A stretch of DNA of 9,597 nucleotides from Candidatus Omnitrophota bacterium (GTDB taxonomy: Bacteria > Omnitrophota > Gorgyraeia > Gygaellales > Profunditerraquicolaceae). Below, one piece after another: positions 1-6,567 of the stretch (the first letter of the stretch is position 1; the number at the start of each line of letters is the position of its first letter). The notes under the pieces were generated by a model. It did no database searches. It was not told the origin of the DNA and worked only from the letters and a program-made list of their open reading frames with translations. A program made the translations under genes and the position numbers. The stretch is taken from NCBI GenBank assembly GCA_018818365.1, contig JAHISH010000106.1, forward strand, positions 1 to 9,597. Direction: 5' to 3'.

Positions 1-697
1 GCTGCACACTATCCTTACCGGCAAAGGTAGCGACGATGGCAACGGGTATAAAACCTACCCCTGTCAAGAGGGCTGCTCCGTAAATCGAAGCTCCTTTAAT
101 ACCTGCTGCCTTCATCGGTTCGGCAAGGATTAATACGGCCAATTGCGAAGCGCTAGTAATATTCTTGTATGCCTTCTTTAGATTGACCTCATATACCTTC
201 ACCGCGGATTCTTTCCCAACGCTATAATCCTTCATGACAACCTTGCCCATCTGTAAATTCATGATATCAATCTGCAGGGCCAGTTGTTTCTCAGGCTTTC
301 TCTCTTTCTTTTCCTTTGGGGCTTCCACTATCTTCAGTGAATCAACGTTTAGTTTCCCCTCTTTATTCTTCACAAGGCCCAATTCTTTCAATTCAATCTC
401 TAAAAGCGAAAGATGCAGCCTCCCTCTCAGTAATGCGGAGACATCCAGTTCTACTGCCGCCCTCGGAAGGTCAAGAATCAAACCTTTCGGGAATCCCTGA
501 GGATTATGCACACGAAGATTCCTGATACCTACGGATTGTCCCAAAAGACTTAGAGAAAACCCGCCGATCTCGACTTTTGTGCCGATCACCTGTGACGCAA
601 CCCCGGCGATAAGCGTTTTCAGCATAAAATCCCTCGAAAAAGAAACCACTACTATTGCAGTAACTGCAATAAGGATAACTTTAAAGGGTTTTTTCAT
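1..697 (-). CDS. AsmA-like membrane-anchored protein (partial, 3' end beyond window)
   Basis: This CDS is open to the left edge, with 232 codons visible. It starts at an ATG that overlaps the upstream gene's TGA (ATGA) and is preceded by a GAGGGG Shine-Dalgarno motif. An N-terminal hydrophobic anchor (about residues 6-20, after MKKPFK) is followed by an AsmA/DUF748-style beta-rich region: a GTKVEIGGFSLSLLG segment (39-53), an R-x-L-x-V-x-N-P-x-G-F motif (59-69), and a KNKEGKLNVDSL segment (110-121). These resemble the repeated strands of AsmA/TamB-like proteins, which are proposed to act in envelope lipid or outer-membrane homeostasis. A charged linker (126-138, KEKKERK) follows. A second hydrophobic, Gly/Ala-rich stretch (about 199-226) ends in GKDS. 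The family call is by eye; the exact role is unknown. Confidence 0.65.
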   Translation of the reverse strand, partial: MKKPFKVILIAVTAIVVVSFSRDFMLKTLIAGVASQVIGTKVEIGGFSLSLLGQSVGIRNLRVHNPQGFPKGLILDLPRAAVELDVSALLRGRLHLSLLEIELKELGLVKNKEGKLNVDSLKIVEAPKEKKERKPEKQLALQIDIMNLQMGKVVMKDYSVGKESAVKVYEVNLKKAYKNITSASQLAVLILAEPMKAAGIKGASIYGAALLTGVGFIPVAIVATFAGKDSVQ

Positions 698-1185
698 CTC
701 TTCCCCTCTTGCACGATCTTCTGCCGCAACAAGGCTAAGTAGACAATATGCTCTTTCTCTTCCGCGATTAGTTTCTTGATAGTCTCTTTTTCCTTCTCTT
801 GGGCATAGGAAAGCACTTCAATAAAGAAAAGAATCGCCTCTTTTTCAAAACGTATGCCATAATCGATGGCATCCTGAACCGTTTTGATATTCGCGCTGAA
901 TTTTTCTGAAGAGACTTCCTGGTAGAGTTGTTCATCAACCAAAAGCTGCATATATCCGCTTAATTCTCCGGGGTAAGACTCAGCTGCCTCGGTTTCATTG
1001 AGGGACTGGCGGATTTCAGTAAATTTTTTAATATGCTGATCTTCCCAATCGGTAAGCCGGACAAAGAGTTCTTTCAACTGTGTATTATCCTGGAACCTCT
1101 GTGCCGCCAAGGCATAGAAATCCCTTCTCTTTTTCTCCTTTTCAATTCCCAAATCAACGATTTCAGCAATATGAAAGATATTCAT
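694..1185 (-). CDS. Rubrerythrin/ferritin-like di-iron domain protein
   Basis: The 163-residue protein is a four-helix-bundle ferritin-like domain of the rubrerythrin type. Candidate di-iron ligands fall in the expected order: E15 in helix 1, an E-x-x-H pair at E48/H51, E114 in helix 3 (FEKEAILFF), and E143/H146 (EEKEH) in helix 4. It lacks the C-terminal Cys4 rubredoxin domain of classical rubrerythrin, so any peroxidase activity would need another electron donor. Such stand-alone domains are usually linked to peroxide or oxygen stress or iron handling in anaerobes. The start ATG has a strong GGGGG-type Shine-Dalgarno motif about 6 nt upstream. Its stop overlaps the start of the AsmA-like gene by 4 nt, so the two are probably translationally coupled. 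There is no signal peptide, so it is cytoplasmic. Confidence 0.85.
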   Translation of the reverse strand: MNIFHIAEIVDLGIEKEKKRRDFYALAAQRFQDNTQLKELFVRLTDWEDQHIKKFTEIRQSLNETEAAESYPGELSGYMQLLVDEQLYQEVSSEKFSANIKTVQDAIDYGIRFEKEAILFFIEVLSYAQEKEKETIKKLIAEEKEHIVYLALLRQKIVQEGKR

Positions 1186-1259
1186 TATCTACCCCCTTTG
1201 TTATGAGTAAACTGTTGAACCGGCGTGAAACTTCGCGATAAGGAAGCGCGGTCTTTCAT
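1185..1259 (-). CDS. Possible 24-residue small ORF chained to the ferritin-like gene
   Basis: The small ORF starts MKDRASLSRS and ends KGGR, and is basic. Its ATG overlaps the stop of the preceding tiny ORF as ATGA, and its TAA shares one base with the ferritin-like ATG (TAATG). An AAGGA Shine-Dalgarno motif lies 7 nt upstream. I recognise no family. It may be a coupling or leader ORF that delivers ribosomes to the ferritin-like start, or chance. Nothing in the sequence proves translation. Confidence 0.25.
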   Translation of the reverse strand: MKDRASLSRSFTPVQQFTHNKGGR

Positions 1260-1324
1260 AATCTGATCCTTATGGTGTGCCGTGCTATGACCAAAGGCTT
1301 AGGCAGATTAAAAACCACAGCCAT
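1256..1324 (-). CDS. Possible 22-residue small ORF with consensus Shine-Dalgarno
   Basis: The ORF starts MAVVFNLPKP and ends RIRL. A full AGGAGG (1333-1338) sits 8 nt before the ATG, among the best ribosome binding sites in the window, yet the frame closes after 22 codons. It follows the transporter stop by 25 nt. Its TGA overlaps the next tiny ORF (ATGA). It could be a leader peptide, a real microprotein, or the remnant start of a gene lost by frameshift; no family is recognised. Confidence 0.3.
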   Translation of the reverse strand: MAVVFNLPKPLVIARHTIRIRL

Positions 1325-1349
1325 AGCCTATGCCTCCTATATGCGATAA

Positions 1350-2660
1350 CTAAAAAGAAAATAGCCGGGTACTTGAAGGGCTCATGTAAAATCCTGCGAC
1401 CGCTCCGGTCATAAGACAAGCAAGGGTAGCGGCGAAAAGGCTGCGGAAACCAAGACTCCCTAGATCCCTCACCCGGCTTGGCGCCAGGCTGGAAATCCCT
1501 CCTATAAAAATAGCTAAAGACGCAATATGCGCAAATCCACAAAGGGCATACGCCGCAATTACCCCCGAACGGATCTGTATCGTCCCATGTGAAAGATACT
1601 GCCCCAGATGCTGATAAGAAACTAACTCCGTCACAATAGTCCGTTCTCCTAAAAGCCTGGCTACCTCTGGAATATCTTGCCAAGGCACTCCCATAAAAAA
1701 AGTAAACGGATAGAACAAATAAGAAAGTATCTTTTGCAAAGACAAATCCGACGCCTGCGGAATAACCGGGCTGATCCATCCTCCGATTAAAGAAAGAAAC
1801 CAGTTCGCCATCGCTAATAACGCTAAGAAAGATAAAAGGAGCGCCACTATACCCACCAAAAGTTTGACTCCTTCGAAAGACCCTTTGATAACCGCTTCAA
1901 TCCAACCGGATGATTTCTGATAATGTATCTGCACCGCCTTCCCCAGTGTTTTAGGGATCTGTGTCTCGGGACATAATAATTTTGCCATCACAATACCTGC
2001 GGGTGCACTTAAGAGAGATGCCGAGACAAGATGGCCCGCAATAGTAGGAAATTGCGGATACAGAAAACTAACGTATATCGCCATCACCGTAGATGCAATC
2101 GTTGCCATCCCGACAGTCATGACCGTACAGAGTTCCGAACTGGTCATCTCTTCTATATACGGCCGGATGGTAAAAACCGACTCTATCCCCACCACGATAT
2201 TACTGGACGCACAAAGTGATTCTGCGCCGCTTATCTTCATGAGACGCGTGAAGATCTTCGCAAAGACTCCGACAATATGCTGCATAACCCCAACCTGATA
2301 GAGTATCGCCATTAAAGCGGAAAAAAAGATAACTGCGGGAAGTGCCTGAAAGACCAAAATAAAACCAAGGGATTTCTCGCCTAAAGGTCCCTCAACACCG
2401 GGAGGAACAGCAAGCGGGCCAAAGACAAAATACATACCTTCATAGGCGAAAGAAAGTAGCCGAATAACTGCCGAGTTAATTCCTTTAAAAACCTGTACTC
2501 CTACCGGCAGATAGAAAATACCCCCTGCACACAAAAGCTGAAGCCCTACTCCCCACACCACTACTCGCCAATTCACAGAATCCCTTTTGCGGGAGAATAG
2601 CCAGGCAATCGCTAAAAGAAAAAATATTCCTAAAAAACTGACAAAATTATGAATATTCAA
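1350..2660 (-). CDS. nupC: Concentrative nucleoside transporter (CNT family), divergent substrate site
   Basis: The 436-residue polytopic inner-membrane protein is of CNT type, a family that symports nucleosides with H+ or Na+. Family landmarks in order: ALPAVIFFSALMAILYQVG (106-124), GAESLCASSNIVVGIES (145-161) followed by IRPYIEEMTSSEL (165-177), SASLLSAPAGIVMAKLLCPET (213-232), FFMGVPWQDIP (321-331), and CGFAHIASLAIFIGG (374-388). Length is normal for the bacterial family. The start must be the TTG at 2660, because an in-frame stop lies just upstream and the next ATG would remove the first membrane segments. Its ribosome binding site is weak (AAGAA), so coupling to the guaA-like gene 18 nt upstream is plausible. 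Canonical base-contact residues are altered (see findings), so the transported compound is uncertain. Confidence 0.88.
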   Translation of the reverse strand: MNIHNFVSFLGIFFLLAIAWLFSRKRDSVNWRVVVWGVGLQLLCAGGIFYLPVGVQVFKGINSAVIRLLSFAYEGMYFVFGPLAVPPGVEGPLGEKSLGFILVFQALPAVIFFSALMAILYQVGVMQHIVGVFAKIFTRLMKISGAESLCASSNIVVGIESVFTIRPYIEEMTSSELCTVMTVGMATIASTVMAIYVSFLYPQFPTIAGHLVSASLLSAPAGIVMAKLLCPETQIPKTLGKAVQIHYQKSSGWIEAVIKGSFEGVKLLVGIVALLLSFLALLAMANWFLSLIGGWISPVIPQASDLSLQKILSYLFYPFTFFMGVPWQDIPEVARLLGERTIVTELVSYQHLGQYLSHGTIQIRSGVIAAYALCGFAHIASLAIFIGGISSLAPSRVRDLGSLGFRSLFAATLACLMTGAVAGFYMSPSSTRLFSF

Positions 2661-2678
2661 ATTTTCTTAAATTAATGC

Positions 2679-3644
2679 CTACACTGCTTCCATGGTAGAA
2701 GGAGGCTTGGTAGTGATATTATAGGTCACACTTACCACTCCTGGAACTTCGGTCACAATGCGGCCCGCTAATTTTTCAAGGATATCATAGGGTAATCGGG
2801 TAAAAGTAGCATTGCGGGCATCGATGCTATCCCAACAGCGAATCTCCACCTGCATGCCGAATTCGCGTTTTCCGTTACAGATCCCGGTAACCCGGTCCTG
2901 ATGGAGAATTGCCATATATTGAAACGCCTTAACCCCTTGCAGCATCTCTTCGGTAATGACGGTTGCTCTTTTTACAATCCCGATTTTCTCCCGTGTCGCC
3001 TCTCCGATGACTCGGGCAGATAATGCCGGTCCGGGGAAAGGCATACGGTTATAGATCGTTTCCGGCAACCCCACCGCTTCCGCCACCTTCCTGACCCCGT
3101 CCTTGCGCAGTTGTACCAATGGCTCAATGATCTTGTAACCAAATGCCTTCTGCGGGTCTATCCCGAGCTGCTCAAACACATTGTGCTGCCGCTTAATACC
3201 CGCGACAGTCTCATCGACATCCGTAAGGATCGTTCCCTGGAGAAGATACCGAGAATTGCTTTTCTTGACCAGTTCTGCGAATACCTCTTTATAAAATGTC
3301 TGCGTAATCGCCTCTCTCTTCTCCTCGGGATCAGTAATACCTTTAAGCGCGTCAAAAAAGACATCTTGCGCATCAATGACTTCTACGGGGACCCCTAATG
3401 TTTTAAAGATCGAGATAATCGTTTCGGGCTCATTCTCGCGCATAATCCCGTTATTGATAAAATACGTCTTCAGACGATTCCCTAACGCCTTGTGTCCAAG
3501 CATAGTCACGCAGGAAGAATCAACCCCTCCGGAAAGCGCATTGATCGCATCCCCCTCTTCAACCGCCTGTGATATTTCTTGAATTTTCTTTGCCACAAAC
3601 TCCCTTGTATCCATGGTTGCCGCTTTGATCTCTTGAATAGCCAT
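2679..3644 (-). CDS. guaA: GMP synthase-like ATP pyrophosphatase/C-terminal subunit without glutaminase domain
   Basis: The 321-residue protein is homologous to the ATP-PPase plus dimerisation domains of GMP synthase, which aminates XMP to GMP using ATP. The PP-loop SGGVDSS is at 38-44. Other family stretches are QGTILTD (136-142), QHNV (153-156), IIEPLVQLRKDGVRK (172-186), RMPFPGPALSARVIGE (200-215), and the C-terminal TKPPSTME (312-319). There is no class-I glutamine amidotransferase domain, so ammonia must come from a separate subunit, as in two-subunit archaeal enzymes, or free NH4+. No such subunit gene is in the window. The start at 3644 is set by a consensus AAGGAGGT just upstream; an in-frame extension to 3689 adds 15 unlikely residues. 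The XMP-contact regions diverge from canonical GuaA, so the substrate is open. Confidence 0.8.
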   Translation of the reverse strand: MAIQEIKAATMDTREFVAKKIQEISQAVEEGDAINALSGGVDSSCVTMLGHKALGNRLKTYFINNGIMRENEPETIISIFKTLGVPVEVIDAQDVFFDALKGITDPEEKREAITQTFYKEVFAELVKKSNSRYLLQGTILTDVDETVAGIKRQHNVFEQLGIDPQKAFGYKIIEPLVQLRKDGVRKVAEAVGLPETIYNRMPFPGPALSARVIGEATREKIGIVKRATVITEEMLQGVKAFQYMAILHQDRVTGICNGKREFGMQVEIRCWDSIDARNATFTRLPYDILEKLAGRIVTEVPGVVSVTYNITTKPPSTMEAV

Positions 3645-3648
3645 ATCT

Positions 3649-3656
3649 ACCTCCTT
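3649..3656 (-). promoter_or_regulatory. Consensus Shine-Dalgarno fixing the guaA-like start
   Basis: On the minus strand AAGGAGGT lies 4 nt before the ATG at 3644. This is the full anti-16S complement and decides the start against the longer frame that begins at 3689, which has no comparable motif. Confidence 0.85.
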
Positions 3657-3701
3657 ATCGAAAAAAATACCATTTACTAAACAATACACTTACAATGACA
3701 A

Positions 3702-4643
3702 TTAGGGTTTCTTCTTAAATACGAGAAAATAGCTTCCATCAGGACGCCGGATACAAGAAGGTTCCCCAATAACCTTGCCTGATTCCGCCTGAATTCGCTC
3801 CCCGTATTCAGGCATCATCGTGGTGCCCGGATTATAAAGAATACTTTTGATTCCTGCGTGTGTGGTAATAAAGATACGGATCTTATTATTAGGAAGAACC
3901 ACTGCACCCGGTTGCCACCCAGTTATCAGACTAAAAACAGCCTCCCTGCGAAATGACATCCCGTCAGGGGAACGGGCAAGAATTGTCTCCTGGCCACGGG
4001 AAAGAAACATAAACCATTCTCCATTTCTATATACTACTTCCGGGCCCCTTACCCCAAACGCTTCGAAACGCACGCCAGGCTCTACCCTGAAACGCACCCC
4101 ATCGGCGCTTACTGCGCTGTAAATCTTATTTTCTCCGATACCACGTTTTTGATCAGGATCCGCAGATTCTGCCCCATAAAAGTACATGCGCACATCGCCA
4201 TTGGGCAACTCTATCACTGAAGGATCAACAATAACTCCTTTATTTTGTCTTTCCGAAAAGACTAGCCGGCACGGAGCAGACCAATCAAAACCATCACTGG
4301 AAGTTGCCAACATCATTCCTTCCCCCTCTACATTCAATCTCCTGGGGTCAACAAAATATAAGAGCAAGGTTCCTTTCTTATCAACCGTAGAATTCCGAGT
4401 AAGCTCCACCACATCAGGAAGTGCGCCGCTTCTACAAAGATACTCCGGCAATACGGTGAATTTTCTGCCATCTTCAGAGATTGCGCCATAAATATACTCA
4501 ATCTCACGGCTTTTCGCTGCGGCTGCTTCTTGCTCTGTCGCATCGATCTCTTCCGTCGATTTCAGCACACCTTGTGCCATACATACACCTGATGACAACA
4601 CTATCATGCTCACCAACAAAATGAGTAAATATTTTTTCTCCAT
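3702..4643 (-). CDS. Exported beta-propeller protein, glycosidase-superfamily-like (GH43/GH32-type fold)
   Basis: The 313-residue protein has a Sec signal peptide (MEKK, hydrophobic 6-19, likely cut after C-M-A at about residue 24). SGVC is not a proper lipobox. The mature part shows repeated blade signatures S-x-D-G-x-x-F/W: SEDGRKF (56-62), SSDGFDW (115-121), SADGVRF (179-185), SPDGMSF (225-231). Between them lie strand motifs such as VDPSVIELPNGDVRMYFYG (139-157), RGPEVVYRNGEWFMFLSRG (199-217) and GEPSCIRRPDGSYFLVFKK (293-311). These are typical of five-bladed propellers of the GH43/GH32/GH130-like superfamily or sialidase-like repeats. D140, E202 and E294 sit in superfamily-like positions, but I cannot assign a catalytic set. 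It is probably envelope or extracellular and carbohydrate-related. The ATG at 4643 (GGGGAG upstream) is preferred to the TTG at 4646. Confidence 0.7.
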   Translation of the reverse strand: MEKKYLLILLVSMIVLSSGVCMAQGVLKSTEEIDATEQEAAAAKSREIEYIYGAISEDGRKFTVLPEYLCRSGALPDVVELTRNSTVDKKGTLLLYFVDPRRLNVEGEGMMLATSSDGFDWSAPCRLVFSERQNKGVIVDPSVIELPNGDVRMYFYGAESADPDQKRGIGENKIYSAVSADGVRFRVEPGVRFEAFGVRGPEVVYRNGEWFMFLSRGQETILARSPDGMSFRREAVFSLITGWQPGAVVLPNNKIRIFITTHAGIKSILYNPGTTMMPEYGERIQAESGKVIGEPSCIRRPDGSYFLVFKKKP

Positions 4644-4680
4644 CAACTCTCCCCACAGATCTTAGATAAAATACGCTTTT

Positions 4681-4708
4681 ATTATACACTTCTTTGTCTT
4701 TTTGACAA
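4681..4708 (-). promoter_or_regulatory. Sigma70-type promoter for the leftward propeller-guaA-nupC unit
   Basis: On the minus strand a TTGTCA -35 box (4703-4708) is followed by a 16-nt spacer and a perfect TATAAT -10 box (4681-4686). Transcription would begin near 4674, giving a leader of roughly 30 nt before the ATG at 4643. No other match of this quality is seen in this gap. Confidence 0.7.
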
Positions 4709-4710
4709 AG
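4692..4710. repeat. Perfect 7-bp inverted repeat overlapping the -35 box
   Basis: CTTTGTC (4692-4698), a TTTTT spacer, then GACAAAG (4704-4710) form a perfect dyad. It covers the leftward -35 element and most of the spacer. This is the placement expected of an operator for a dimeric repressor, but no regulator is identified. There is no gene just upstream for it to terminate. Confidence 0.4.
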
Positions 4711-4736
4711 GAAATATTAGGCGAATCCATTAAAAA

Positions 4737-4754
4737 TATGATAGAATTATCCGT
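4737..4754 (+). promoter_or_regulatory. Possible -10 elements abutting the menA start (leaderless or near-leaderless)
   Basis: TATGAT (4737-4742) and TAGAAT (4742-4747) overlap directly upstream of the ATG at 4755. No purine-rich Shine-Dalgarno lies in the gap. If either is the -10 box, the transcript begins 0 to 6 nt before the start codon. No convincing -35 is seen; the TTGACA at 4702 is too far away. Confidence 0.35.
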
Positions 4755-5669
4755 ATGAAAAGTTCAGTTAAAATATGGCTACAACTGGTAAGAGCTCAAT
4801 TCTTTACTGCCTCGATTATTCCTGTTCTGATCGGAGGACTTTACGCGGCGCTCTACTATACCCCTATTCTATGGGGGCTTTTCCTGATCACCTTACTCTG
4901 CGCACTCTTTTTCCACGCAGGGACTAATATCGTCAGCGAATACTTTGATTATCACGCGGGAGTAGATAAACCACATACGTACGGGTCAAGCCGTGTTCTT
5001 GTCGAAGGCCTTCTCCCTGCGCGGAAAGCCCTATGGGCAGGAATGTTATTATTTCTAATCGGATTCCTATTAGGGCTTATGCTAGTACGTATTCGAGGAT
5101 TACCAATTCTCTACTTAGGAATCTTAGGATTACTCGGAGGCTATACCTATACGGGAAGACCATTCGGCTTTAAATATAAAGCCCTGGGAGACGTCCAGGT
5201 ATTTATCTTCATGGGAGTGCTTCTGGTGGCTGCTCCTTTTTTTGTGCTCACCGGAACGTATTACCTTCGCGTATTCTTAGTCTCTTTACCGATCAGTCTT
5301 CTAGTCACCGCAATATTACACGCCAATAATCTCCGGGACATTCACCACGATAAAGAAGCGAATATTAAGACCCTAGAGAGTACTCTGGGTTTTAAGAAGG
5401 CACGGTGGGGTTATTTTATTCTGTTACCGGCAGCATATCTTGCGGTAGGGGCAATGATTGCCGCGAAGATACTGCCCTTGCAGGTAATCCTGGTATCTTT
5501 AAGTCTTCCCTTAGCAGCCAAGAATATGGGGTTACTTGCCAAAAATAAGAGCGGGAATGCTCAGAAAATTATGACGCTTGACCTTATGACTGCCCAGCTC
5601 CATTTGGCATTTGGAAGCCTTTTTATAATCGGCCTACTTCTCTCTCTGGCTTCCCACACACACGTATAA
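4755..5669 (+). CDS. menA: UbiA-superfamily prenyltransferase, MenA type (1,4-dihydroxy-2-naphthoate polyprenyltransferase)
   Basis: The 304-residue integral membrane enzyme has about eight or nine hydrophobic helices. MenA joins a polyprenyl diphosphate to 1,4-dihydroxy-2-naphthoate to make demethylmenaquinone. The first Mg-diphosphate motif is in GTNIVSEYFDYHAGVDKP (N58, D65, D71), and the second is NNLRDIHHDKEANIKTL (D195, D199), very like the MenA consensus. The N-terminal LVRAQFFTASIIPVLIGG and the central GGYTYTGRPFGFKYKALGD also fit, and length is normal for the family. It is the only complete rightward gene and sits alone between two leftward units. No Shine-Dalgarno is seen before the ATG. 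A sister UbiA activity (another aromatic acceptor) cannot be excluded because no other men gene is present here. Confidence 0.82.
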   Translation: MKSSVKIWLQLVRAQFFTASIIPVLIGGLYAALYYTPILWGLFLITLLCALFFHAGTNIVSEYFDYHAGVDKPHTYGSSRVLVEGLLPARKALWAGMLLFLIGFLLGLMLVRIRGLPILYLGILGLLGGYTYTGRPFGFKYKALGDVQVFIFMGVLLVAAPFFVLTGTYYLRVFLVSLPISLLVTAILHANNLRDIHHDKEANIKTLESTLGFKKARWGYFILLPAAYLAVGAMIAAKILPLQVILVSLSLPLAAKNMGLLAKNKSGNAQKIMTLDLMTAQLHLAFGSLFIIGLLLSLASHTHV

Positions 5670-6542
5670 ACAAGTCCCTTTTTTTATATCTAATGCCACT
5701 TCGTTCCCGGGATCAAGTTCCAAGGTCTTACGGATATACTCCCGGTATCGCTCTTCTTCTCCGCGTAATTTATAGACTTGAGCCAAACGCGCATAGACAT
5801 CGGCAAACAATGGATCCGCTTTAAGTGCACGCAAGAAATATTCTTCTGCCTTTGCGGGATTTCTTCCGAGTATCGCAGGTATCAATAAATAATAATTTCC
5901 CAGCCCAAAGAGTACCGCGGAAGATTCTGGATCAATCCGTTCTGCCTTACGCAGATACGGCAGCACCATACGGCCGTTTAAGATTTTAGAAAGAGGCCCT
6001 CCGTAATGCGCAATCATTCCCTTTGCGCCGGCAAACATACTGTATCCGCGCACTAAATTGGTGTGATCAACTTCTTCTGCACCCTGCTTCACCACCGTCA
6101 ATGCCAGTGCCGCCGCGCGTTCAAAATCCCGTTGTAGGTAATGAATATACGCTAACGTAATATAGGCAGGAGAAAAGTTTGGACTTTCACTGACGATATG
6201 CGCTAGCGCACGGATGCTTGCAGGGTAGTCTCTTCTCCTGCGCAGACACTCCGCAATCCCCCATGCAGACTCAATACTTGAGGCATCTAGTGCCTGCATA
6301 CGACGGAAAGACCCTTCAGCTTTATCAATATCATATTGTCTAAGATATACCAGCCCTTCCACGTAAAGAGACTCTAAAGAATCCGGATTATGCAAGCTTA
6401 TTGACACTGCATCTTGCAAAGAAAGCGCATCTGCGTATTCATGCAGCCGTTTCCAATCTAAGGCAAACGCCGGCGAGTAATTCACAATGCAGAACACGCT
6501 ACACATGCAAACAACTTTTCTGATCTTTAATCTTATTTCCAT
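5634..6542 (-). CDS. Exported tetratricopeptide-repeat protein
   Basis: The 302-residue protein has an N-terminal signal-like segment (charged MEIRLKIRK, hydrophobic 10-20, possible cleavage after A-F-A near residue 27). The rest is helical TPR-like repeats, roughly 55-86, 90-120, 124-156, 193-218 and 226-280. Characteristic pieces are SAWGIAECLRRRRDYPASI (92-110), PAYITLAYIHYLQRDFERAA (125-144), and ADVYARLAQVYKLRGEEERY (247-266). The segment LGNYYLLIPAILGRNPAKAEEYFLRAL (214-240) resembles the TatT/TRAP T-component-type TPR proteins. It is probably a periplasmic scaffold; partner unknown. It is last in the glgP operon, 25 nt after the zinc-ribbon gene, with no good Shine-Dalgarno. Its last 11 codons and stop are antisense to the end of menA. 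Confidence 0.75.
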   Translation of the reverse strand: MEIRLKIRKVVCMCSVFCIVNYSPAFALDWKRLHEYADALSLQDAVSISLHNPDSLESLYVEGLVYLRQYDIDKAEGSFRRMQALDASSIESAWGIAECLRRRRDYPASIRALAHIVSESPNFSPAYITLAYIHYLQRDFERAAALALTVVKQGAEEVDHTNLVRGYSMFAGAKGMIAHYGGPLSKILNGRMVLPYLRKAERIDPESSAVLFGLGNYYLLIPAILGRNPAKAEEYFLRALKADPLFADVYARLAQVYKLRGEEERYREYIRKTLELDPGNEVALDIKKGTCLYVCVGSQREK

Positions 6543-6567
6543 TTTGAGTATGCGTAAGGAAAGAATC

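Noticed and set aside
1285..1779. 164-codon minus-strand frame inside the transporter gene
   Set aside because: It is out of frame with the clear CNT coding sequence, has odd Trp/Cys/Arg-rich composition, and no ribosome binding site or family motif.
3645..3689. N-terminal extension of the GuaA-like protein to 3689
   Set aside because: The 15 extra residues are not family-like, and the consensus AAGGAGGT lies inside them, pointing to the start at 3644.
3645..3701. Separate promoter for the GuaA-like gene
   Set aside because: A TTGTCA is present on the minus strand, but no acceptable -10 box occurs at 16-18 nt; evidence too weak to list.
4702..4730. TTGACA at 4702 as -35 for menA
   Set aside because: The position 17 nt downstream reads ATCCAT, not a -10 box, and the better hexamers lie 29 nt or more away.
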